The translations under genes were made by a program, and so were the position numbers. Positions 1 through 6,975 of a stretch of DNA of 64,000 bases are shown one piece after another. Position 1 is the first letter of the stretch. Each line of letters begins with the position of its first letter. The stretch is from NCBI GenBank assembly GCA_963846315.1, contig CAWJVM010000016.1, forward strand, positions 1-64,000. The letters are read 5' to 3'. This stretch comes from RPQJ01 sp963846315 (GTDB lineage Bacteria > Pseudomonadota > Gammaproteobacteria > Steroidobacterales > Steroidobacteraceae). The notes under the pieces were generated by a model. That model was not told the origin of the DNA, did no database searches, and was given only the letters and a program-made list of their open reading frames with translations.

Positions 1-27
1 CAAGACAGCAACGGAAGGGAAGTCATC

Positions 28-771
28 ATGGTGAGTCAATCTCTATCCACGCTTGGCGCGTGTGTTGTCCTCGCGGCGGCGCTGCCCACCGCTGTGTCGG
101 CGCAACCAGCCGGCGTGGACCCGCGTGCGGATGCGGTACTGCACAACATGACCCAGTATGTCTCCGGGCTGCAAAAATTCGGCGTGACGACCGAAAACAC
201 GCTCGAGGTGGTCACGACCGAGGGGCAGAAGATCCAGTTCACGACACCCGCGTCGATGACCGTGGCACGACCGAACAAGCTCGTCGCGCAACGCCGGGGC
301 GACATCGTCGATCAGATGATGTTCTACGACGGCAAGTCGTTGACCTTGTACAACCCGTCCACCCAACACTACGCCACGGTGCCGGCGCCCGCGACCATCG
401 ATGCGATGGTGGACCTTGCGTACGAGCAGTTGGACCTGATCGCACCGGGCGCCGACCTGATCGACACCCGTGCCTACGAGCTGCTCATGCAGGACGTTCA
501 GTCTGGGTTGTACCTGGGGACCGCGGTCGTGGCCGGTCAGCGCTGCCATCACCTGGCCTACCGGGGGATCGAGGTCGACTGGCAGCTGTGGGTGCGCGAA
601 GGCGCGCAGCCAGCTCCATGCCGCTACGTCATCACCTCGAAGACCGTCGCGGGGGCGCCGCAGTTTGCCGTCCAGATCTTGAAGTGGGACACGTCCCCCG
701 ATGTCTCAGCCACCCAATTCCAATTCGTCGCGCCCGCCGGCGCGAAGTCGATCGAATTTCTGCCGCGGTAA
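28..771 (+). CDS. DUF2092 family exported protein (copy 1)
   Basis: A 247-residue protein with an N-terminal signal peptide (hydrophobic stretch around residues 9-25, likely cleaved after VSAQ). The remainder resembles the DUF2092 family of predicted periplasmic proteins, whose biochemical role is not established. Family-like landmarks are GQKIQFTTP, RPNKL, the MMFYDGKSLTLYNP block, and DWQLWV followed by YVITSKTV near the C-terminus. The ATG is preceded by GGAAGGGA at good spacing. It is followed 15 bp later by a small exported protein and belongs to a five-gene plus-strand cassette. A second DUF2092 protein at 2188-3000 shares the same landmarks, so the cassette contains a duplication. The family call is fairly safe; the function is unknown. 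Confidence 0.8.
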   Translation: MVSQSLSTLGACVVLAAALPTAVSAQPAGVDPRADAVLHNMTQYVSGLQKFGVTTENTLEVVTTEGQKIQFTTPASMTVARPNKLVAQRRGDIVDQMMFYDGKSLTLYNPSTQHYATVPAPATIDAMVDLAYEQLDLIAPGADLIDTRAYELLMQDVQSGLYLGTAVVAGQRCHHLAYRGIEVDWQLWVREGAQPAPCRYVITSKTVAGAPQFAVQILKWDTSPDVSATQFQFVAPAGAKSIEFLPR

Positions 772-786
772 AGCGAGGAGTCTGAC

Positions 787-1290
787 ATGACGCAAAATAA
801 GTTCGTGAAGCCGCTTCTGCTGGCGCTTGGCCTGCCGCTGCTGTACCTGGCAAACGTTGCCCCAGAAGCCCCACTGCGTTTGACCTTGGCGCGCGACGCC
901 CACGCGATCGTCGGCGCACCATTGACCCCCGTCTCGGTGGCCGGCGTGGCGCGGCGCACTACGCGCCGAGCAGTCGTGGCCACCAGCACGACGACCGCAG
1001 CGGCGACATCGGCGACTGCACAGCAGCAAGCAGCCACAGCCCAGCAACAGTCGGCCACGGCCCAGCAGCAGTCGGCAACGGCTCAGCAACAGACCGCCGC
1101 TGCACAGCAGCCCCCCGCAACGGCTGCGGTGCCGGCAGGCTCCCTGGCAGTAGGTACGATCGTCAATACTCTGCCCGCTGGCTGTACGCAGGAGACCAAG
1201 GGTGGTGTCGAGTACCAGCGCTGCGGCAACGTCTACTACCGGGCGGCCTTCCAGGGCAACAGCCTGGTTTACGTGGTGCAGCAGCCATGA
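787..1290 (+). CDS. Exported small protein with SATAQQQ repeats
   Basis: A 167-residue protein starting with a hydrophobic leader (residues 9-22). Residues about 40-56 carry a VGAPLTPVSVAGVARR segment that recurs in the small protein at 2997-3302. The middle is low-complexity: four consecutive heptads of the type (S/A)ATAQQQ, then AAAQQPPATAA. The C-terminal 45 residues form a compact segment with two cysteines (AGCTQE and QRCGNVYYR) ending in VYVVQQP. It resembles a small domain I associate with proteins encoded beside DUF2092 genes, but I cannot name the family with confidence. It probably acts in the envelope with the DUF2092 protein just upstream. Confidence 0.65.
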   Translation: MTQNKFVKPLLLALGLPLLYLANVAPEAPLRLTLARDAHAIVGAPLTPVSVAGVARRTTRRAVVATSTTTAAATSATAQQQAATAQQQSATAQQQSATAQQQTAAAQQPPATAAVPAGSLAVGTIVNTLPAGCTQETKGGVEYQRCGNVYYRAAFQGNSLVYVVQQP

Positions 1291-1306
1291 CGGCCGGCGG
1301 TATCCG

Positions 1307-2140
1307 TTGCCGAAGGCCACGACGCCTCCCAATCCAAAGTCCGTGCTGGCTGCCGCGCTGGCGACGGCGATGGCGCTGCTGGCCTTGCCGTCCCGCGCGC
1401 AAGGCGCGGACCCATGGCGCTTCGAGGCGTCCGTGTACGCCTACCTGCCGACCATCAGCGGCAGCACTGTGTTTCCCCAGAACGATGCTGGCAGCGGTGT
1501 GTCGATCGACGCCGATACGATCCTCGATAACCTGAAGTTCACCTTCATGGGCTCGTTCGAGGCGCGCCGGGGCGACTTGGGCCTGTTCACCGACGTCATC
1601 TACATGGATGTCGGTAACTCGACGTCGGCTTACCGGCAGTTCACCGTTGGCGACCTGCCCTTGCCCGGCGGCGCCAACACCCACGTGGACTACGACCTGA
1701 AGGGCTGGGTCTGGACGCTCGGCGGCGTGTGGGCCGTCTCGGCGGAGCCCGCGGCAACGCTGGACCTGCTGGCGGGTGCGCGCGTGCTCGACATCGAGCA
1801 GACGATCGGCTGGGACATCACGGGCAACGTCGGTGCGGTGCCGCTGCCGGAACGGGCCGGGTCTTCCGAGGTCGGTTTGACCAACTGGGACGCGATCGTC
1901 GGCTTCAAGGGCCGGCTGGCACTTGGCAGCGACGGCAAGTGGTTCGCCCCGTATTACGCGGACATCGGTACCGGCGAGTCTGACCTCACCTGGCAAGGCA
2001 TGGGCGGCATCGGCTACTCGTTCAAGTGGGGCGATATGGTGGCCGCGTGGCGCTACCTGGACTACGACATGAAGTCCGGCGACAAGGTCGAGAGCCTGGA
2101 CTTCAACGGGCCGGCTATTTCGGCCGTGTTTCGTTGGTGA
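1307..2140 (+). CDS. Predicted outer-membrane beta-barrel protein
   Basis: Read from a TTG at 1307 the product is 277 residues with a basic start, a hydrophobic core (LAAALATAMALLALP) and a cleavage site near SRAQG. The mature part begins WRFEASVYAYLPTISG and contains many alternating aromatic strands, ending in ISAVFRW; a terminal aromatic residue is typical of outer-membrane barrels. The start is uncertain: GTG at 1343 or ATG at 1370 would also leave a signal sequence, and no strong ribosome binding site marks any of them. The frame is open further upstream, but that part overlaps the previous gene and has no coding character. It sits between the two DUF2092 pairs, suggesting a shared envelope role. 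Confidence 0.65.
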   Translation: MPKATTPPNPKSVLAAALATAMALLALPSRAQGADPWRFEASVYAYLPTISGSTVFPQNDAGSGVSIDADTILDNLKFTFMGSFEARRGDLGLFTDVIYMDVGNSTSAYRQFTVGDLPLPGGANTHVDYDLKGWVWTLGGVWAVSAEPAATLDLLAGARVLDIEQTIGWDITGNVGAVPLPERAGSSEVGLTNWDAIVGFKGRLALGSDGKWFAPYYADIGTGESDLTWQGMGGIGYSFKWGDMVAAWRYLDYDMKSGDKVESLDFNGPAISAVFRW

Positions 2141-2187
2141 AGCCCGGGCGCAGGCAAGAACCAGTGCTCACTGGAAAGGAATCGAAG

Positions 2188-3000
2188 ATGATCAATATTT
2201 CCGAAACATCCATCAGCGCTCGCAAACAAGGGGCGCTGCGAGGCCTGTGGGTACTGAGTGCCGTGCTCTTGCTGGCAGCTCCGGGCGCCTGGGCGCAAGC
2301 GGGCGATGCCAAGGCCATGCTCAAGGCCATGTCGGACTACGTGGGTCGCCAGCAGAACATAGAACTCAGTTTCGACAGCGACATCGAAGTCATCACGCCT
2401 GAATTGGAGAAGATCCAGTTCACCAATTCCGGCGAGGCCCTGCTGCAGCGGCCGAACAAGCTGCGCGCCCACCGCGTGGGAGGCTATGCCGACGTGGCCT
2501 TGTTCTTCGATGGCAAGACCGTCAGCATTCTAGGAAAGCACCTCAACGCCTATGCGCAGTTCGACGCACCTGGCAGCGTGGATCAGTTGTTCGAGGCTCT
2601 GCGGGCTGGCCACGGCGTCGCATTGCCGTTCGCGGATCTGCTGCTGACGAATTCCTATGACACCCTCGTTGCCGGTGTCCTCGAGGCCAAGTACATCGGA
2701 CGCGGCGTCATCGATGGCCGTGAGTGCGAACACCTTGCCTTCCGAAATTTCGAGACCGACTGGCAACTCTGGATCGAAGTCGGCGCGAGCCCGATCCCGC
2801 GCAAGATGGTGATTACCAGCAAGACCCTGAACAGCGCGCCGCAGTACACGCTGCGGGTCAAGGCCTGGAATACCGACGTCAAGCCGGTGCGCGATGCGTT
2901 CGTCTTCCTGCCGCCGGCCAACGCACAAAGACTCAGCCCGGACGCCCTGATCGGGCTCGACGAGCTACCACCCGAAGCAAACACTGGAGCCGAGAAATGA
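2188..3000 (+). CDS. DUF2092 family exported protein (copy 2)
   Basis: A 270-residue paralogue of the protein at 28-771, sharing EKIQFTN, RPNKLRAHR, FFDGKTVSILG, DWQLWIE and MVITSKTL in the same order. It has a signal peptide (hydrophobic residues about 19-35, cleavage near AWAQA). The ATG at 2188 follows a GGAAAGGA ribosome binding site at 2173-2180; longer readings of the frame would run into the preceding gene. Its stop overlaps the next start (ATGA), indicating translational coupling to the small Gly/Val-rich protein. Its arginine-containing SPIPRKMV corresponds to APAPCRYV in copy 1, so the two copies have diverged well. Function unknown. Confidence 0.8.
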   Translation: MINISETSISARKQGALRGLWVLSAVLLLAAPGAWAQAGDAKAMLKAMSDYVGRQQNIELSFDSDIEVITPELEKIQFTNSGEALLQRPNKLRAHRVGGYADVALFFDGKTVSILGKHLNAYAQFDAPGSVDQLFEALRAGHGVALPFADLLLTNSYDTLVAGVLEAKYIGRGVIDGRECEHLAFRNFETDWQLWIEVGASPIPRKMVITSKTLNSAPQYTLRVKAWNTDVKPVRDAFVFLPPANAQRLSPDALIGLDELPPEANTGAEK

Positions 3001-3302
3001 ACAAGTCCGCATTCAAAGTCATTCTGATGACAGGCCTGGCTGCGGCCGGATGGCTCGGGCTTGGCGAAGGCGGCCCGGTGCCCACGGCGCAGGCCGTTGT
3101 CGGCGCACCCGCGACGCCAGTGAGTTATGCCGGCGTGGCACGCCGATCCACTGTCGGCGTCGGTGCGCCCGGTGTGGGCGTTGCTCCCGGTGTAGGTGTG
3201 GGCGCACCGGGCGTAGGCGTCGCTCCTGGTGTCGGTGCGCCCGGTGTGGGTGTTGCGCCTGGGAATCGAGGTGGCCCGGTCAATCGAGTCGGGGTGCGTT
3301 GA
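2997..3302 (+). CDS. Small exported Gly/Val/Pro-rich repeat protein
   Basis: A 101-residue protein whose start overlaps the preceding stop (ATGA). After a hydrophobic leader it carries VVGAPATPVSYAGVARR, matching the VGAPLTPVSVAGVARR segment of the protein at 787-1290. The rest is an imperfect repeat of GVGAPGVGVAP units ending in NRGGPVNRVGVR. It lacks the cysteine-containing C-terminal segment present in its partner paralogue, so it looks like a version in which that domain was replaced by a repeat. The shared segment and the same position after a DUF2092 gene support a real gene; its function is unknown. Confidence 0.6.
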   Translation: MNKSAFKVILMTGLAAAGWLGLGEGGPVPTAQAVVGAPATPVSYAGVARRSTVGVGAPGVGVAPGVGVGAPGVGVAPGVGAPGVGVAPGNRGGPVNRVGVR

Positions 3303-3480
3303 ATGCGCTGTTGTGGCCCGCTGTCACCGCACACTGCACCGCTATGCTGGCCGTGGACTCAGGATGACGTGCCCTGAATGACTAACTTCGCTGGACAGCT
3401 GCCCTGGGGCATGAGCCCAGAATCTCGCCGGGGTGAACCGGACGCATGCCGTTCTTCAGTGCCATGGTTCGTTTGGAAAA

Positions 3481-3554
3481 TGGAGGCTAGGGTCGGAATC
3501 GAACCGGCGTACACGGCTTTGCAGGCCGCTGCATGACCACTCTGCCACCTAGCC
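3481..3554 (-). tRNA. tRNA-Cys (GCA)
   Basis: On the minus strand the sequence folds as a 74-nt tRNA with acceptor stem GGCTAGG/CCTAGCC, U discriminator and encoded CCA, T loop GGTTCGATTCC, and anticodon loop CTGCAAA (anticodon GCA). The U73 discriminator is expected for cysteine. It lies downstream of tRNA-Gly, pgsA and uvrC on the same strand, the order long known from enteric bacteria (uvrC-pgsA-glyW-cysT). Confidence 0.95.
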
Positions 3555-3588
3555 TCGATGGCCCAAAACGTCCTTCCAGAAACGCATA

Positions 3589-3608
3589 ACCCCGGGAGAG
3601 CCCGGGGT
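3589..3608 (-). other. Hairpin between the two tRNAs
   Basis: ACCCCGGG and CCCGGGGT form a perfect 8-bp stem with a 4-nt loop between tRNA-Gly and tRNA-Cys. There is no T-tract on either strand, so it is unlikely to be an intrinsic terminator; a processing signal for the tRNA precursor is possible. Confidence 0.5.
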
Positions 3609-3620
3609 CACGCGAGGATC

Positions 3621-3696
3621 TGGAGCGGGTAACGAGGCTCGAACTCGTGACCTCGACCTTGGCAAGGTCGCGCTCTACCAACTGAGCTACACCCGC
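3621..3696 (-). tRNA. tRNA-Gly (GCC)
   Basis: The minus strand reads as a 76-nt tRNA with acceptor stem GCGGGTG, D arm AGCTCAGTTGGTAGAGC, anticodon loop TTGCCAA (anticodon GCC), T loop GAGTTCGAGCCTC and encoded CCA. It lies 60 bp downstream of pgsA and about 66 bp upstream of tRNA-Cys and is probably cotranscribed with them. Confidence 0.96.
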
Positions 3697-3756
3697 TTGG
3701 ACTCACGAAAGCGAACTTTCGCGAGCCGCAAATTCTCGCTGCCGAGCCCCCGCCTG

Positions 3757-4326
3757 TCAAGAGATGGTCGTTTTTCGCAATTCCGGCCAGGCGATCTGCA
3801 GGTACGAGACCATCGACCAGAGCGTCAGGACCGAAGCAATCACCAGCAGGATGACGCCGAGCTGGTAGATCGGGAGGCCGAACAGGTCGCTGCGGTAGAC
3901 CATGAAGCTGAGGCCGACCATCTGCAGGATGGTCTTCCACTTGCCGAGCGACGACACCCTGACCTTGGCCCGCGCGCCGAGGTGGGCCATCCATTCGCGC
4001 AGGGCCGAGACGGTGATCTCGCGGCCGACAATCACCATCGCCGAAACCACGATCCACGGGTTTTGATCGTGCGCCACCAGCAGGATCAGCGCGATGGCGA
4101 CCATCAGCTTGTCAGCCACGGGATCCAGGAATTCGCCGAGTGGCGTGGTGACGCCGAGCTTGCGTGCCAGGTAACCGTCGATCCAGTCAGTGACCGCCGC
4201 GAGGATGAAGACCAGGGCCGCCAGCGGATCGCCCACGGGGCCGCCCCAGTAGAAAAGCACGACGAACAGCGGCACCGCGAAGATGCGACCGAGCGTCAGC
4301 GTGTTCGGGAGAGACTGCAGGTTCAA
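3757..4326 (-). CDS. pgsA: CDP-diacylglycerol-glycerol-3-phosphate phosphatidyltransferase
   Basis: This inner-membrane enzyme makes phosphatidylglycerol phosphate from CDP-diacylglycerol and glycerol-3-phosphate, the committed step to phosphatidylglycerol and cardiolipin. The 189-residue length fits the family. The CDP-alcohol phosphotransferase motif is complete: D47-x2-D50-G51-x2-A54-R55-x8-G64-x3-D68-x3-D72. Several hydrophobic segments surround it (around residues 13-27, 35-46, 75-84, 154-176). The start is an ATG (MNLQSLPNTLTLGRI, the usual N-terminus). It follows uvrC by 13 bp on the same strand and precedes tRNA-Gly and tRNA-Cys, a conserved gammaproteobacterial arrangement. Confidence 0.96.
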   Translation of the reverse strand: MNLQSLPNTLTLGRIFAVPLFVVLFYWGGPVGDPLAALVFILAAVTDWIDGYLARKLGVTTPLGEFLDPVADKLMVAIALILLVAHDQNPWIVVSAMVIVGREITVSALREWMAHLGARAKVRVSSLGKWKTILQMVGLSFMVYRSDLFGLPIYQLGVILLVIASVLTLWSMVSYLQIAWPELRKTTIS

Positions 4327-4339
4327 GTCGGCGACTCGG

Positions 4340-6151
4340 TCAGGCCCCAGGATTCATTCGTTCGTAAATTTCCGCGGCCAGCTGCCGGCTGATGCCGTGC
4401 ACCCTGCCCAGGTCTTCCACCGACGCCTGCCGGATGCCCTGCAGTCCGCCAAAAGCCTTCAGCAACTCCCGCCGGCGCTTGGGCCCCAGGCCAGGAATCT
4501 CCTCGAGCCAGGACTCGCGCCGGCTGCGGTCGCGCGACTGCCGGTGACCGGTGATCGCAAAACGATGAGCTTCGTCGCGCACGCGCTGGATCAGACGCAA
4601 GGCCGCCGAGTCGTCGGCGAGTATATGCGCGGCCTCCTGCCCGGGAAAGAACAGGCGCTCCTGCCCGACCCGCCGGTCCGAACCCTTGGCCACGCTGACG
4701 ACGGCAAGGTCCGTGACGCCCACGCGCGCGAGTGCGGCCATCGCCGCGTGCAACTGTCCCAGGCCACCGTCGATCAGCAGCAGGTCGGGCATCGGCGCCT
4801 CGCCTCGCATCACGCGCACAAAGCGGCGTTCGACGGCCTGCTCGATGCCGGCGTAATCATCGCCTGGCGTGATGTCGCGCAGGTTGAAGCGTCGGTAGTC
4901 GCTTTTCAGCGGGCCTTCTGGGCCGAGCACCACACAGGACGCCACGGCGGACTCACCCATCGAGTGGCTGACGTCGAAGCACTCGATGCGCTGCGGCGTC
5001 TTGCCGAGATTGAGTTCACGCCCCACGGCCTCGAGCTGGTCCGCGACCGTGGCGCGGCTCGACGCCCGCATCTTCAGGCCGAGCGCCGCGTTGTTGCGGG
5101 CCATCTCGATCCAGCGCGCCCGCGTGCCGCGGACGTTGGTGCGAATCTGCACCGCGTGCGCTGCCTTCTGCGCCAGCGCCTGTTCCAGCGCGTCCGCGCC
5201 CTCCACCGGCCGCGACAGCACGATCTCGGATGGCGCTTCGCGTGCCAGGTAGTACTGCGCCAGGAAGCCTGCGAGCATTTCGGCTTCGTCGCCCAGGCCG
5301 CCCTTGGGAAAGTAGTTCGAGCTGCCGAGGTTGCGGCCACCCCGCACGAACACCACCGCGACGCAGAACTCGCTGCCTTCGTGCGCAATGCCGACGGCAT
5401 CGATGTCGTGTCCAGACATCCGCGTCATCACTTGCGTCGCCTGGATCTGCTTCAGCATCTGGATCTGGTCGCGCAGCCGCGCAGCCTGCTCAAAAGCAAG
5501 CTTTGCGGCGGCCTCGTCCATGCGCCGACCCAGGTCTTCGATCACCTCGCCGTTGCGGCCATCGAGCACCTTGACCGCGTCTGCGACGTCGAGCGCGTAT
5601 TGCTCCGGCGTGATCAGCCCGACGCAAGGCCCCGTGCAGCGATCAATCTGGTATTGCAGGCACGGGCGCGAGCGGTTGGCGAAGAACGTGTCCTCGCACG
5701 GGCGCAGGCGGAACAGCTTCTGCAACAGCAGCAACGACTCGCGCGCGGCGACCGAGTTCGGGTACGGGCCGAAGAACCGCCCCGGCAACTTCCTGGTGCC
5801 ACGGTAGAACGCGATGCGCGGGTAGGCGTGGCCCGAGACGTGGATGAACGGAAAGCTCTTGTCGTCCTTGAGCAGGATGTTGTAGTGCGGCCTGTGCTGC
5901 TTGATGAGATTGAACTCGAGCAGCAGCGCCTCGGTCTCCGACGCGGTGACGGTGATCTCAACGCTCGCCACCTGCGCGAGCAGCGCCATCGTCTTGTCGG
6001 CATGCACACGCCCGTGGAAATAGCTGGAGACGCGGTTGCGCAGGTGCCGCGCCTTGCCCACGTAAAGAATCTCGCCGCCCTTGTCGAGCATGCGGTACAC
6101 GCCCGGCTTGGTCGGGAGCGCTGCCAGGAACGACTGCAGGTCGAAGGTCAA
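4340..6151 (-). CDS. uvrC: Excinuclease ABC subunit C
   Basis: UvrC makes both incisions around DNA lesions after damage recognition by UvrAB. The 603-residue product has, in order, the GIY-YIG nuclease domain (KPGVYRML...LYVGKARHLRNRVSSYF, residues about 15-46), a UVR motif near residues 204-238, the RNase H-like endonuclease domain (ECFDVSHSMGE near residue 395) and C-terminal helix-hairpin-helix motifs (IPGLGPKRRRELLKAFGG). The initiation codon appears to be TTG at 6151. No ATG lies nearby and the family start is expected here. Immediately upstream, instead of a ribosome binding site, lies a CCCCTAA heptamer array. Low or unusual translation initiation is therefore possible. Confidence 0.95.
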   Translation of the reverse strand: MTFDLQSFLAALPTKPGVYRMLDKGGEILYVGKARHLRNRVSSYFHGRVHADKTMALLAQVASVEITVTASETEALLLEFNLIKQHRPHYNILLKDDKSFPFIHVSGHAYPRIAFYRGTRKLPGRFFGPYPNSVAARESLLLLQKLFRLRPCEDTFFANRSRPCLQYQIDRCTGPCVGLITPEQYALDVADAVKVLDGRNGEVIEDLGRRMDEAAAKLAFEQAARLRDQIQMLKQIQATQVMTRMSGHDIDAVGIAHEGSEFCVAVVFVRGGRNLGSSNYFPKGGLGDEAEMLAGFLAQYYLAREAPSEIVLSRPVEGADALEQALAQKAAHAVQIRTNVRGTRARWIEMARNNAALGLKMRASSRATVADQLEAVGRELNLGKTPQRIECFDVSHSMGESAVASCVVLGPEGPLKSDYRRFNLRDITPGDDYAGIEQAVERRFVRVMRGEAPMPDLLLIDGGLGQLHAAMAALARVGVTDLAVVSVAKGSDRRVGQERLFFPGQEAAHILADDSAALRLIQRVRDEAHRFAITGHRQSRDRSRRESWLEEIPGLGPKRRRELLKAFGGLQGIRQASVEDLGRVHGISRQLAAEIYERMNPGA

Positions 6152-6152
6152 A

Positions 6153-6195
6153 GGAGTTAGGGGTTAGGGGTTAGGGGTTAGGGGTTAGGGGTTAG
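6153..6195. repeat. TTAGGGG heptamer array (locus 1)
   Basis: One degenerate unit (GGAGTTA, 6153-6159) and five perfect GGGGTTA units (6160-6194), followed by GTCGGAGGTG. The array fills the whole gap between the uracil-DNA glycosylase and uvrC. It provides the TAA stop of the former (minus strand, 6194-6192) and occupies the ribosome binding site region of the latter. G runs of four at 7-nt spacing could form a G-quadruplex on the plus strand. A second array with the same right flank is at 28142. Confidence 0.9.
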
Positions 6196-6851
6196 TCGGA
6201 GGTGCGCATTCGCGTCAGTTGCGTCGCACGTCCAACCACCGCACGGAACATCTCGGTCGTCAGGCGGCGGGTGTTGGTGTTGTACCGGCTGCAGTGATAC
6301 GAGTCGACCATCGTGAAATTACGCGGCAACGCGTGTTCGGCGCCGTGGGCGAACACGAACGCCGACTGTTTCAGGCCCAGCGCGCGCACTACAGCGCCAT
6401 GGGCGATCGCACCGAGCGCCAACAGCACCGTGCCCTCCCTCACTCCAGCCAGCTCATGTGCGAGGTAGCGATTGCACGTCGCAATTTCCACCGGCAGTGG
6501 CTTGTTACCCGGCGGCACGCACTTGACCGAGTTCGAGATTCGGCAACCGATGAGGCGCAGGCCATCATCGATCGCCACCGACTGCGGCCCGGTCGACAGA
6601 CCGAATTCATGCAGCGTCTCGTACAGCAAGATGCCGGCGTAGTCGCCGGTGAACGGACGGCCCGTGGCATTGGCGCCATGGAAACCGGGCGCCAGTCCCA
6701 CGATCAACAGCCGGGCATCCGGGTCACCAAAAGGTGCCACGGGTGCGCAGTGATACTGCGGGTGCTGGCGCTTGCCCTCGGCGAGGAACTCAGCGAGCCG
6801 CGGGCAGAGCGTGCAATGAGGGTCGAAAGACGTGTCGGCTGGCGTCGTCAT
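6192..6851 (-). CDS. Uracil-DNA glycosylase, family 5 (UDGb type)
   Basis: This enzyme removes uracil (and in family 5 also hypoxanthine and other deaminated bases) from DNA. The 219-residue product has four cysteines suited to the family's iron-sulfur cluster (C13, C16, C111, C126). Motif A is GLAPGFHGANATGRPFTGD (about 52-70), in which the polar catalytic residue of other UDG families is absent, as expected for family 5. Motif B is HCSRYNTNTRR from H186. It starts at an ATG at 6851 and its last codons (MRTSD, stop TAA) read into the heptamer array that precedes uvrC, so two DNA repair genes are joined by this repeat. Confidence 0.9.
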   Translation of the reverse strand: MTTPADTSFDPHCTLCPRLAEFLAEGKRQHPQYHCAPVAPFGDPDARLLIVGLAPGFHGANATGRPFTGDYAGILLYETLHEFGLSTGPQSVAIDDGLRLIGCRISNSVKCVPPGNKPLPVEIATCNRYLAHELAGVREGTVLLALGAIAHGAVVRALGLKQSAFVFAHGAEHALPRNFTMVDSYHCSRYNTNTRRLTTEMFRAVVGRATQLTRMRTSD

Positions 6852-6874
6852 GTCGCCATGAGCATAGCAGCGGG

Positions 6875-6966
6875 CCCCTCACCCCAACCCTCTCCCACTT
6901 CGCGGGAGAGGGAGCAGAGGCCCTCACCCGCGCTCCGCGCGACCTCTCCCGGCGGACCGGGAGAGG
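6875..6966. repeat. REP-like double hairpin element
   Basis: Two strong hairpins lie between the glycosylase start and the isocitrate lyase stop. The first has CCCTCTCCC (6888-6896) paired with GGGAGAGGG (6904-6912). The second has CCTCTCCCGG (6943-6952) paired with CCGGGAGAGG (6957-6966). CCCTCACCC occurs before each. This CCCTCACCC/GGGAGAGGG style of palindrome is a common dispersed element in proteobacterial genomes. The second hairpin could also end aceA transcription, although no T-tract follows. Confidence 0.75.
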
Positions 6967-6975
6967 CGCATTAGC

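Noticed and set aside
4283..6160. A 625-codon plus-strand frame opposite uvrC
   Set aside because: Antisense shadow of uvrC with no domain or ribosome binding site.
6153..6195. TTAGGGG units considered as a CRISPR-like or telomere-like array
   Set aside because: Units are contiguous without spacers, there are no cas genes, and the array is internal to a circular-type chromosome segment; it is a simple heptamer repeat.
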